A stretch of 48,614 nt of DNA from Streptomyces sp. AV19 (lineage in GTDB: Bacteria > Actinomycetota > Actinomycetes > Streptomycetales > Streptomycetaceae): positions 66,448 to 115,061 of the forward strand of contig NZ_JAEAMR010000005.1 of the NCBI RefSeq assembly GCF_015999245.1. The letters run 5' to 3'. The number at the start of each line of letters is the position of its first letter. Positions within the stretch are counted from its first letter, which is position 1. The notes below the pieces were generated by a model that was not told the DNA's origin, ran no database searches, and saw only the letters and a list, made by a program, of their open reading frames with translations. A program made the position numbers and the translations under genes. Shown here in pieces: positions 26,617 through 34,646 of the stretch.

Positions 26617-27572
26617 GCTGACTCCTTTGTGTCGTCGGGCGGTTGGCGGGGATGGACCAGTGTCAGGGCGCAGGATCCGGGAGAGCTGATGGCGGCCAGG
26701 AGGCGCGGGGGGCCGGGGCGGGAGAGGGCGCGGGAGAGGTGGAGCATGGGGAGGAGGGTCCCCGCAGGGGCCGGGACGGTGTCGGCGGCGACGCCCACGC
26801 GGTGGCGCAGGTGCTCGGCCAGGGCCGAGGCCAGGGGGAACGTGTCGGTGATCAGGAGGGCGGCCTCGGGGGCCGGGGCGTTCTTCAGGAAGCGGGTCAG
26901 CAACTCCTCCAGCCGCTGCTCGGCGGCCGGGAGGGAGAAGGTGACCGTGCGGCACGTGCCGTAGTGGGCAGCGGCCCTCGGCCGGGGTTCCAGGACGAAC
27001 ACCACCGCGCCCGCCTCGGAGCCGCTGCGGGCCGGGCGGTGGGCGGGCCTGGCCGCCTCGGTGGAGCCCGCCAGGAGGAGCATGGAGCGGCCGGCCGCGA
27101 CCGCGCGGGCTCCGGCGAGCAGAGTCTCCAGGCCCGCCGTGCGCGGTGAGGTGAGGGTGAGGTTCCAGCCCTTGACGCCGTGGGCCATGGCGACGCGGCC
27201 CGCGAGCGTGTTGATGGAGAAATACGGTGCCGTGGCCGGGCTGAGCCGCTCCGCGCCCGGGCCGGTCACGGTCGCGTCCATGGCGTCGGTGAGGGCGGCG
27301 ATCCCGCTGTTGGTGCCGAGGGCCATGCCGCGCTCCGCCTCCGGCACCCCGGCCAGCGGGTCGCCCGCGTCGACGACGGCCCGGCGGGTGGCGGCGAGCA
27401 GGTAACGACACGACGGCGGAACGTACTTGTAGCCCCGGGGGCCCAGTTCGGCCGCGACATCGAACCACGCGTCGTCGGCCGGGGCGGCGCCCTCCAGGTC
27501 GAGAGCGGCCGGGTCGCCGCCCCGGGGCGAGACGACGCCGATGCCGGTCACCACCAGACCGTTCCCGTTCAC
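26613..27572 (-). CDS. Ketosynthase-like subunit lacking the active-site Cys (CLF-like), pair 2
   Basis: 319 residues from GTG 27572 (GTGA overlap with the preceding KS). The thiolase fold begins VVTGIGVVSPRGGDP and has ALGTNSGIAALTDAMDA and YFSINTLAGRVAMAHG. Where a ketosynthase has (T/S)AC(S/A)SG it reads TSPRTAGLE, with Arg144 in the Cys position. The later His motifs are also lost (no HGTGT; the C-terminal half is shortened to about 320 residues, against about 400 in chain-length factors). It is therefore catalytically dead as a KS and most likely the partner of the active ketosynthase upstream, like a KS-beta/chain-length factor. Placement directly after that KS and before the ACP repeats the KS-CLF-ACP order of type II PKS. 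Confidence 0.75.
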   Translation of the reverse strand: MNGNGLVVTGIGVVSPRGGDPAALDLEGAAPADDAWFDVAAELGPRGYKYVPPSCRYLLAATRRAVVDAGDPLAGVPEAERGMALGTNSGIAALTDAMDATVTGPGAERLSPATAPYFSINTLAGRVAMAHGVKGWNLTLTSPRTAGLETLLAGARAVAAGRSMLLLAGSTEAARPAHRPARSGSEAGAVVFVLEPRPRAAAHYGTCRTVTFSLPAAEQRLEELLTRFLKNAPAPEAALLITDTFPLASALAEHLRHRVGVAADTVPAPAGTLLPMLHLSRALSRPGPPRLLAAISSPGSCALTLVHPRQPPDDTKESA

Positions 27573-28720
27573 GACGTCCGCCCTTCCAGGACCAGGGACA
27601 CGTTGTTCCCTCCGAACGCGAAGGCGTTGACCATGACATGACGCCCCATCAGTGGTGTCGGGCCGTCCTGCGGCAGGTGGACCGGGCACTTGGGGTCCTG
27701 GTCCGCGCCGAGCGGCACGTTGGGCGGCATAGTGCGGCGGTCCAGTACCAGAGCTGCCGCGACGGCGCCGAGCGCGCCGGCGGCCCCGGCGGTGTGGCCG
27801 ATCAGGGCCTTGAGGCTGTACAGCGGCAGCCGGGCCAGCCGCTCGCCGAAGACAGCACCGAGGGCCTCACTCTCGACGACGTCGTTCAGCCGCGTGCCCG
27901 TGCCGTGCGGCACGACGCACCCCACCGAGTCCGCCGGCGCCCCCGCTTCCGCGAGCGCGTCCGTCATAGCCCGGCGGATCTGGACGCCGTCCGGGTCGGG
28001 GGCGGTCAGATGGTGGGCGTCGCAGCTCCAGCCGGAGCCGGCCAGCGTCGCGTAATGACGGCGCGCACCGCGCCGCCCGGCGTGCTCGGCCGATTCCAGG
28101 ACGAGGACTGCGGCACCCTCGCCGAAGATGGTGCCCGCGCGGTCGCGGTGGAACGGGCGGCAGGCGTACGGATCGACGGCCCGCATGCGGTTGAAGCAGC
28201 CGAGCGCGACCCGGCTGTACGCCTCGGCTCCCCCGGCCACGACGACGTCCGCCTCCCCGGAGCGGATCATATCCACCGCCATCCCGAGGCCGAACCCGCC
28301 CGCCGAGCAGGCGTTGCTGACGCACGTCGCTCCGCCGCCCGCACCCAGCGCCGCGGCGACCACCGAGGCGACCGTGAACACCGGGAGGTCCGGCAGGCCG
28401 GGGTCCAGTGGCCGTTCCCAGAGGTCGGCGTTCCCGCCGCCGGTTCCCATGACCACCGCGCAGCGCGCCCGGTGGGTGTCCTCGAGCCCGGCGTCGGCGG
28501 CCGCCTCCCGCGCCGCCATCAGCGCCAGCCGCGAGGCCCGGCCTTCAGGGCCCTCCTCGGCGGGCGCCAGGTGGATCAGCGGCAGTGGCATCCGGGCGCC
28601 GGGGTCGGCGGCCCGCCGCGGCGGGCTCCCGGACGCCGCGCACAGGGCCCGCCACATGGCCTCCACGCCGACGCCGAGGCCGGACACGGCACCCGCACCG
28701 GTGATCAGGACCTGCGTCAT
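27569..28720 (-). CDS. Ketosynthase (type II, FabF-like), catalytic subunit of pair 2
   Basis: 383 residues from ATG 28720, with AGGGAGAGGT directly upstream and ATGA overlap with the preceding gene. Catalytic residues are complete: C138 in CVSNACSAGGFG, H272 in VVPHGTGTRLND and H309 in LIGHTAGAAGALG, with K304 in SLKA. It ends in VNAFAFGGNNVSLVLEG, a typical thiolase-fold C-terminus. It condenses an acyl chain with malonyl-ACP. The following gene encodes a Cys-less homologue, so it probably works as a heterodimer. It is shorter than FabF (about 410), mainly through a reduced N-terminal half. Confidence 0.88.
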   Translation of the reverse strand: MTQVLITGAGAVSGLGVGVEAMWRALCAASGSPPRRAADPGARMPLPLIHLAPAEEGPEGRASRLALMAAREAAADAGLEDTHRARCAVVMGTGGGNADLWERPLDPGLPDLPVFTVASVVAAALGAGGGATCVSNACSAGGFGLGMAVDMIRSGEADVVVAGGAEAYSRVALGCFNRMRAVDPYACRPFHRDRAGTIFGEGAAVLVLESAEHAGRRGARRHYATLAGSGWSCDAHHLTAPDPDGVQIRRAMTDALAEAGAPADSVGCVVPHGTGTRLNDVVESEALGAVFGERLARLPLYSLKALIGHTAGAAGALGAVAAALVLDRRTMPPNVPLGADQDPKCPVHLPQDGPTPLMGRHVMVNAFAFGGNNVSLVLEGRTS

Positions 28721-29829
28721 ACCTCTCCCTTCGATACGCCGTCGTACAGTGCCGCGGCGACGAGCAGGACGGCCGACGCCGCGTCGTCCGCGCTCCCGCC
28801 GCCGGCCACGGCGAGCGCGGTGAGGGGCACGCCGTCCGGCGGCCCGGCGGCGAACCAGGCGGTGGCGGCCACGCATTGGAACACCCCGAAGGCCCCGGAG
28901 GCCGACGGCAGAGTGCGGCCGAGGTCGTGGACGACGGCGGCTGGAGGCGTCGCCCGGGGGCACGGATCCCTGCCCGGCAGGCCGGCAACGTCCGCCTCCC
29001 GACGGGGAGTCCGCCCGGCCCCCACCCGGGGCACGGCGGCTCCCGCACGACGGGGGACCCGGCCCGCGCCCGGCCACTCCGATCCGTTCTCCGACGGCGC
29101 GGGGCGGAACTGCCTGGTCACGGCGGATCGTCCGGATTCCGCAAGGGTACTTCCGGTCCCGTCCACGGCGGACTCAGGTGGCAGCCACAGCCCAAACCGG
29201 GTGCCGGGCGCGGCCACGGCCTTGATCGCCGTCGCCGCGTCCCGTCGCCGCGCGTACCCCTTCAGCACCGCCCGGGCGCGACGGCCGCGCTCCCGGGCGG
29301 TCGCCGGGAGCTCCAGGACGAGCGCTGCCGCCCCGTCCAGCATCCGGACACCGCCCATCAGTTGGCACACCACGCCATCGGCGGGCTCCACGCCGACGAC
29401 GACCATGTACCGGGCCCGCCCCGCAGCCAGCGCCGGCTCCGCCCATCCGACCGCGTCCAGCCCGGATGTGACACCGTTGCAGAGCATCAGGTTGATACCG
29501 TGCAGGCCGTAGCGGATGGCCACGTTGGAGGCGGCCGCGTTGCTGCCCGCGTTGGGGAGGTCCACGGTGCGCAGGGCGGTGGGGCCGACCCGGTCGAGGG
29601 CACCGGCGACCCGGCAGACCGTGTCCAGCGAGCCCAGGTTGGAGCTCACGACGACACCGACGTCCGCCCCCGGTACCGTGAGGGCGCCGTCGTCGAGCAG
29701 TCCCGCGTCCGTCAGCGCGGCCCCGGCCGCGGCGACGGCGAGCCGGGTCGCGCGGTCCTTGAAGCGCAACGCGCGGTCGTGCACGAGCTGTTGGCCGTGG
29801 ACCGTCGCGGTACCCGTGACGACCGTCAC
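28717..29829 (-). CDS. Ketosynthase-like subunit lacking the active-site Cys (CLF-like), pair 1
   Basis: 370 residues from GTG 29829 (GTGA overlap). The ketosynthase fold is recognisable in ALRFKDRATRLAVAAAGAAL, VVVSSNLGSLDTV and LCNGVTSGLDAVGWAEPALA, followed by MVVVGVEPADGVV. The catalytic Cys is Val120 (NGVTSG in place of GCTSG), and the HGTGT motif is absent. The last third is diverged and rich in Arg, Pro and Gly, with no recognisable catalytic His. The protein lacks the usual VVITGxG start, so the first beta strand is missing or remodelled. It follows a catalytic-type KS gene and is most likely its chain-length-factor-like partner. Confidence 0.72.
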   Translation of the reverse strand: MTVVTGTATVHGQQLVHDRALRFKDRATRLAVAAAGAALTDAGLLDDGALTVPGADVGVVVSSNLGSLDTVCRVAGALDRVGPTALRTVDLPNAGSNAAASNVAIRYGLHGINLMLCNGVTSGLDAVGWAEPALAAGRARYMVVVGVEPADGVVCQLMGGVRMLDGAAALVLELPATARERGRRARAVLKGYARRRDAATAIKAVAAPGTRFGLWLPPESAVDGTGSTLAESGRSAVTRQFRPAPSENGSEWPGAGRVPRRAGAAVPRVGAGRTPRREADVAGLPGRDPCPRATPPAAVVHDLGRTLPSASGAFGVFQCVAATAWFAAGPPDGVPLTALAVAGGGSADDAASAVLLVAAALYDGVSKGEV

Positions 29830-30935
29830 GCCGCCCTCCCCAGGATCGCGACGGCGTTGACTCCCCCGAAGCCGAACGAGTTGACCTGGACGTGCACGGG
29901 CTCCGCCCGCTCCCCCCTGCTGAAGCGCAGCCCTTCGGCCGCCGGGATGGGCTTGTCGAGACCGACGACTGGAGGCACCCGGCCGGTGCGCAGGCACTCG
30001 ACCGCCAGCACCGTGTTGAGCAGCCCCGAGCAACCGGATGTGTGCCCGGTCATCCCTTCCACCGCCGCGATCAGCGGACCCCTGCCCCCCGGCCCGAAGA
30101 CACGGCTCAATGCCTCCGCCTCGGCGTGGTCGTTGCGCGGCGTGCCCGTGCCCTGGGCGTGGACGAGGTCCACGTCCCCGGCCACGATGCCGGCGCGTTC
30201 GTGGGCCCGGCGCTGGGCGGTGACGAGCCCGTCCGCGGACGGCGCGGTGACGTGGCCCGCGTCGCAGTGCAGCCCGACGGAGCGCAGCACCGCGCGCGCC
30301 GGGCCCACGCCCGGGCGGCGCAGGACGACGGCGGCGGCTCCATCGCCGATCAGCTGCCCACTGCTGTCGCGGTCGAAGGGGCGGACCTCGCGCGGGGCAC
30401 CGGGCTGGGCACGGTCCAGCAGGGCGTACATGCCGGCGGTGATGGTGTCGGCCCCGGCGACCACGACCGTGTCCGCGCGCCCGGTGGCGAGCAGGTCGGC
30501 GCCGAGGGCGAGCGCGTAGAGGGAGGCGGAGCAGGCGCCGCCGAAGGTGTGGGTGTCGCAGGCCCCGAAGCGCTCGCGCAGGACGCGGCCGAAGTGCGGG
30601 TCGGGCGGCGGCCCGGCCGACCAGGCACGTTCGGCCACGCGCAGGTGGCGCAGGCCGCTGCCGACGAGGACGGGCACGTCCGGCAGGTCGTCCGGCAGAC
30701 CGGCCTGCGCGAGGGCTTCGGCGATCGCCCGGCAGAGCCAGGCCGCCGGCTGCTGCGGCCGGTCGGTGATCTCGTAGGCATGCCGAGTGCGCAGTCGGCT
30801 CGTGTCGAAGGCCCGTACCGGGCGCGGTGCGCCGCGGCCGGCGCACAGGGCGGCGAAGACCTCGGCTGTCCCGGAGCCGACAGCGGCAACGGCGCCGGTG
30901 CCGGTGATCGGCCAACCGTTCACGGCTTCGTTCAT
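29826..30935 (-). CDS. Ketosynthase, pair 1, with Gln replacing the first catalytic His
   Basis: 369 residues from ATG 30935 (ATGA overlap with the type I PKS gene). The active-site Cys is C135 in FGGACSASLYALALG. The second His is H298 in GMTGHTSGCSG. The first His motif reads VHAQGTGTPRND, so Gln261 stands where EAHGTGT has His. Losing this His while keeping the Cys would impair decarboxylative condensation but may still permit acyl loading, transfer or another reaction. The C-terminus VHVQVNSFGFGGVNAVAIL is normal. It sits between the AT-less type I module and a Cys-less homologue, a suitable place for a protein that receives the chain from the module. Confidence 0.82.
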   Translation of the reverse strand: MNEAVNGWPITGTGAVAAVGSGTAEVFAALCAGRGAPRPVRAFDTSRLRTRHAYEITDRPQQPAAWLCRAIAEALAQAGLPDDLPDVPVLVGSGLRHLRVAERAWSAGPPPDPHFGRVLRERFGACDTHTFGGACSASLYALALGADLLATGRADTVVVAGADTITAGMYALLDRAQPGAPREVRPFDRDSSGQLIGDGAAAVVLRRPGVGPARAVLRSVGLHCDAGHVTAPSADGLVTAQRRAHERAGIVAGDVDLVHAQGTGTPRNDHAEAEALSRVFGPGGRGPLIAAVEGMTGHTSGCSGLLNTVLAVECLRTGRVPPVVGLDKPIPAAEGLRFSRGERAEPVHVQVNSFGFGGVNAVAILGRAA

Positions 30936-33457
30936 CCCTTCCGCCAGGAGGCGGCCACCTGGTCGGCGAGGCCGCGGAGGGTGGGCGGGTCGTCGAACGA
31001 GGAGGTGAGGTCGCGGCCCAGGGCGGTGCCAAGGATCGCGACGATGTCGATGAGGACGAGGGAGTCGGCCCCGAAGCGGCCGAGGTCGTCGTCCACGCCG
31101 GGCAGCCGACCATCCTCCGGTTCGAGGAGGCGGGCGGCCTGGTGGCGCAGGAACTCCTGGAGGATTCCGCTGCGTTCGGCCGGGCCGGCCTCCTCGACGC
31201 GGCGGCGCAGGTCGTCGGGGGCGTCCGTGGACGTGCGGCGGGACGGCGGCTCGATCCAGTGGCGCCTCGGCTCGTAGGGGTAGGTGGGCAGCGGGACCCG
31301 GCGCCGGCGGCCGGGGCCGTACCAGCGTTCCCAGCGGACGTCGGCGCCGTGGGTCCAGGCCCGGGCGAGGGCGGTCAGCAGGACCTCGGCGGCGCTGCCG
31401 TCGGAGAGGTCGAGGACGAGGGGGACCAGGCCCTCCTCCTTCAGCAGGGCTTCCGCCCGCGACCGGTCGGCTTCCCGGGTGCCGGGCCGGGTCCAGGTGG
31501 CGGGGTCCGCCGCCTCGTCGGGCCGCAGCCAGCGCGCGCCGAGGCTCACGGGGATCCGTGGCGCGGCGCACGCGGGGACGACGGGGCGCCCGGCGCACAG
31601 GGCATGCGCGTCGTAGGAGCCGAGCACCCCGGCGAGGCGGCCGGCGACGGTACGCCCGGTTCCCCAGCCGACGACCGCGGCCGGCGCCACGCCCCAGGCG
31701 CGGCACACCCGGGCCAGCGCGTAGGGCACGACGAAGGCGGCCGTCGCCCGGTCGGCGAGGAGGGCGGCCGGGCCGGTCCCGGCCGGCTCGGCGCAGGCGT
31801 CGACGGCTTCCTTGAAGTCGGCCTGTTCCGCGTAGAGTTCGGCGGCCCCGGGCGTGCCGGCGGTGTCGGGCAGGACGAGGGCGAAGCCGTCCGGGCGCTG
31901 GTCGGCGCGGCCGGTCCACACCCGGCCGGGGTCGAGGATGGCGAGGGAGAGCGCCGCGTCGCGGGTGTCGGCGCAGACGACGGCCCGCCGGTGGACGTGG
32001 TGGCGGCGGCCGGCGGCCAGGGTGTGGGTCACCGCGTCGAGCTCCAGTCCGGGGCGGCGCCGCAGGTGGCGGGCCAGGTCGCCGGTGGCGCGGGCGAGGG
32101 CCTCGGGGGTGCGGGCGGAGACCAGCAGCGGCTCGGCCGGACGCGGGCCGGGGGCGGGCGCGGCGGCGGGCGGTTCCTCCAGGACGACGTGGGCGTTGGT
32201 GCCGCCGACGCCGAACGAGCTGACGCCGGCCCGGCGGGGTCCGTCCCCGTCCGGCCAGGGGACGGTCTCGGTGCCGACCCGGAAGGGGCCCGCGGCGAAG
32301 TCGATGTCCGGGTTGGGGGTGCGGAAGTGGAGGCTGGGCACGAGGGTGCGGTGCCGGAGCATCAGCGCCGTCTTGATCAGTCCGGCCATGCCGGCGGCGG
32401 CGTCGAGGTGCCCGATGTTGGTCTTGACGGAGCCCAGGACCGTGCGGCCCTCGCCGGTGGGGCCGAACGCCCGGTTGAGGGCGGCGACTTCGACGGGGTC
32501 GCCGAGCGGGGTCCCGGTGCCGTGCGCCTCGACGTAGCCGATGGTCCCGGGCGGGCAGCCGGCGACGCGCTGGGCCTCGCGGACGGTGGCGGCCTGCCGT
32601 TCGACGCCGGGTGCGGTGAACCCGGTCTTGGCGGAGCCGTCGTTGGTCACCGCCGTCCCCTTGACGACGGCGTGCACGGTGTCGCCGTCGGCCAGGGCCT
32701 CGTCGAGCCGCTTGAGGAGGACGACGCCGACGCCGCTGCCGAGCACGGTGCCGCGCGCGGCGGCGTCGAAGGCCCGGCAGTGCCCGTCCGGCGAGAAGAT
32801 CATCCCTTCCTGGTACAGGTGGCCCTCGTCCTGCGGCATCCGCAGGTGGACGGCGCCGGCGAGCGCCATGCCGCACTCCCCCGCGAGCAGGCTCAGGCAG
32901 GCCAGGTGGACGGCGACCAGCGAGGTGGAGCAGGCGGTGCCGACGGTGACGCCCGGTCCGCGCAGGTCGAGCTTGTAGCAGACGCGGGTGGCCAGGTAGT
33001 CCTTGTCGTTGGCGAGCATGAGGCGGTAGCGGCCGAGGGTGGAGCCGGTGGCGTACCGGTCGGCGAGGTTGCCGGGCAGGTAGGTGTTCATGCCGGCGCC
33101 GGCGAAGACGCCGATCTCGCCGGGGTGGGTGCCGGGGTCGTATCCGGCGTCCTCCAGGGCGGCGAGCGCGCACTGGAGGAAGTGCCGGTGCTGGGGGTCG
33201 AGGATCTCCGCCTCGTCCTCGGGGATCCCGAAGTGGGCGGCGTCGAACAGCTCGACGCCCTCGATCGTCTGCGCGGCCCGGACGAACCCGGGGCGCGTCT
33301 GCCCGGCCGGGTCGGCGCCGGCGGCCGGCAGTTCCCCGTCGGTGAGGAAGCGCACGGTCTCCCGGCCCTCGCGCAGGAGGTCCCAGAAGGCCCCCACGGA
33401 GGGGGCGCCGGGGAACCGGCAGGCCATTCCGATGATCGCCACGTCGCAGTCCGTCAT
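30932..33457 (-). CDS. Type I PKS module, KS - degenerate AT - ACP
   Basis: 841 residues from ATG 33457 (ATGA overlap, GGCGGAG upstream). The ketosynthase (1-430) is complete: C176 in GTACSTS, then EAHGTGT and TNIGHLDAAAG. The following region (about 440-740) is a shrunken acyltransferase: GFALVLPDTAG replaces the GQG region and GWGTGR replaces GHSxG, so it has no nucleophile. A linker with VPLPTYPYEPRRHW leads to an ACP with S799 in GADSLVLIDI. The module must be loaded with malonate by an AT in trans, perhaps FabD. Position after the formyl-Gly NRPS and PP-loop ATPase suggests that it performs the first elongation of an N-formylglycyl starter. No reductive domain is present. Confidence 0.85.
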   Translation of the reverse strand: MTDCDVAIIGMACRFPGAPSVGAFWDLLREGRETVRFLTDGELPAAGADPAGQTRPGFVRAAQTIEGVELFDAAHFGIPEDEAEILDPQHRHFLQCALAALEDAGYDPGTHPGEIGVFAGAGMNTYLPGNLADRYATGSTLGRYRLMLANDKDYLATRVCYKLDLRGPGVTVGTACSTSLVAVHLACLSLLAGECGMALAGAVHLRMPQDEGHLYQEGMIFSPDGHCRAFDAAARGTVLGSGVGVVLLKRLDEALADGDTVHAVVKGTAVTNDGSAKTGFTAPGVERQAATVREAQRVAGCPPGTIGYVEAHGTGTPLGDPVEVAALNRAFGPTGEGRTVLGSVKTNIGHLDAAAGMAGLIKTALMLRHRTLVPSLHFRTPNPDIDFAAGPFRVGTETVPWPDGDGPRRAGVSSFGVGGTNAHVVLEEPPAAAPAPGPRPAEPLLVSARTPEALARATGDLARHLRRRPGLELDAVTHTLAAGRRHHVHRRAVVCADTRDAALSLAILDPGRVWTGRADQRPDGFALVLPDTAGTPGAAELYAEQADFKEAVDACAEPAGTGPAALLADRATAAFVVPYALARVCRAWGVAPAAVVGWGTGRTVAGRLAGVLGSYDAHALCAGRPVVPACAAPRIPVSLGARWLRPDEAADPATWTRPGTREADRSRAEALLKEEGLVPLVLDLSDGSAAEVLLTALARAWTHGADVRWERWYGPGRRRRVPLPTYPYEPRRHWIEPPSRRTSTDAPDDLRRRVEEAGPAERSGILQEFLRHQAARLLEPEDGRLPGVDDDLGRFGADSLVLIDIVAILGTALGRDLTSSFDDPPTLRGLADQVAASWRKG

Positions 33458-34605
33458 GTCTCCGCCCCAGTGCTCCGCAGGGTGATGCCGAGGTCCGCGG
33501 CGGTCTTCCGCATGGCGAGGAAGCCGTGCGCGACGAAGCGCGCGGCGTCCTCGGAGGCGTCCAACCGCCGGAAGAGGTCGATGAGTTCGCGTTCCTGCGC
33601 GACGGGGTCGCCGCGGTTGCCCGCGATGTCGAGGACGACCCTCCTGAGCCGCTCCTCGATCAGGGGGAGGTCGGCCGCGCGCGGGAAGGTGATGCTGAAG
33701 GTGGACCGGGAGTGGTTCTCGTCGCGCCGCACGGACCGCCGGTGGCTGGCCGCGTTGAGCTTGTAGAACATGCAGTCCCAGTTGGCGAAGGAGTAGTAGT
33801 TGAGCAGCGGGAAGAGCGTGCAGTGGGTCTCCATCGGCGACGAGGTGTACAGCCCCTTGGCCTTGAGCTCGGCCACCATGCGGTCCGGGTCGTAGGCGTA
33901 GCGCATGGCGATGAACGGGAAGACGATCCGGGGCAGTCCGTCCTCGTCGGCGAAGAGCAGCTCCTCGAGCTCGCCGCGGAACAGCTCGTCCGTCAGCCCC
34001 CGTCCGAAGGTCCGGTAGAAGCCCCGGACCACCTCGCGCACGTCCGACTCCATGGTGAGGATCTGCTGCGGGTCGGCGCACAGCACGATGTAGGGGATGC
34101 GGTGGCGGAAGGCGTACAGGATGGCCCGGATGACGAAGAAGGAGCGGCACGAGACGCAGGGCAGCTTCTCGTCGAGGTACTTGCCGGGTGTGGCGGGGGT
34201 CCGGTTGAAGACCTCGCGCATCATGGCCTTGATGTTGTCGTCGTCGGAGTCGACGACGAAGGTGGCCGGGATCTTCTCCCTGGCGAGCCGGATGTTCTCG
34301 GCGGCGTGCGCGCTCTCGAAGGGGACGTCGAAGGTGTAGGAGAGGACGCGCTTGCCGTACTCGTGGACGAACTTGTCCAGCATGTAGGTGCTGTCCTTGC
34401 CGCCGCTGTACATGAAGAGGCAGTCGTGGTCGCCGTGCGGGTTGGGGCCGCTGCGGGTGAACTCCTCGAAGACCCGGCTGGTGTAGGCGAAGTTCTCCAT
34501 CAGCTCGCCGGCGAAGTCCAGGGTGCACAGGCTGCAGACGCCGTCGTCCCCGATGGTGACTCCGGGATGGTTCTCCTTGAGGGCGCAGACGGTGCACACG
34601 CGCAT
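33454..34605 (-). CDS. PP-loop (N-type ATP pyrophosphatase) enzyme, probable oxazole cyclase (CongE/OzmP-like)
   Basis: 383 residues from ATG 34605. Two CxxC pairs at the N-terminus (C4/C7 and C24/C27) form a probable zinc site. The ATP PP-loop is SGGKDS at 67-72 in FMYSGGKDSTYMLDKF. A further Cys pair occurs in LPCVSCRSFF. Such enzymes adenylate a carbonyl or amide. In conglobatin and oxazolomycin pathways a member of this superfamily, encoded with a formyltransferase-A-PCP NRPS, forms the oxazole from N-formylglycine. The same gene order here supports that role. A thioamide or amidotransfer function is the main alternative. It overlaps the PKS gene by 4 bases. Confidence 0.8.
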   Translation of the reverse strand: MRVCTVCALKENHPGVTIGDDGVCSLCTLDFAGELMENFAYTSRVFEEFTRSGPNPHGDHDCLFMYSGGKDSTYMLDKFVHEYGKRVLSYTFDVPFESAHAAENIRLAREKIPATFVVDSDDDNIKAMMREVFNRTPATPGKYLDEKLPCVSCRSFFVIRAILYAFRHRIPYIVLCADPQQILTMESDVREVVRGFYRTFGRGLTDELFRGELEELLFADEDGLPRIVFPFIAMRYAYDPDRMVAELKAKGLYTSSPMETHCTLFPLLNYYSFANWDCMFYKLNAASHRRSVRRDENHSRSTFSITFPRAADLPLIEERLRRVVLDIAGNRGDPVAQERELIDLFRRLDASEDAARFVAHGFLAMRKTAADLGITLRSTGAET

Positions 34606-34646
34606 GGCCGTTCTCCCTTCCCCGTCCTGGTGGCGGTGGTCGTGGG

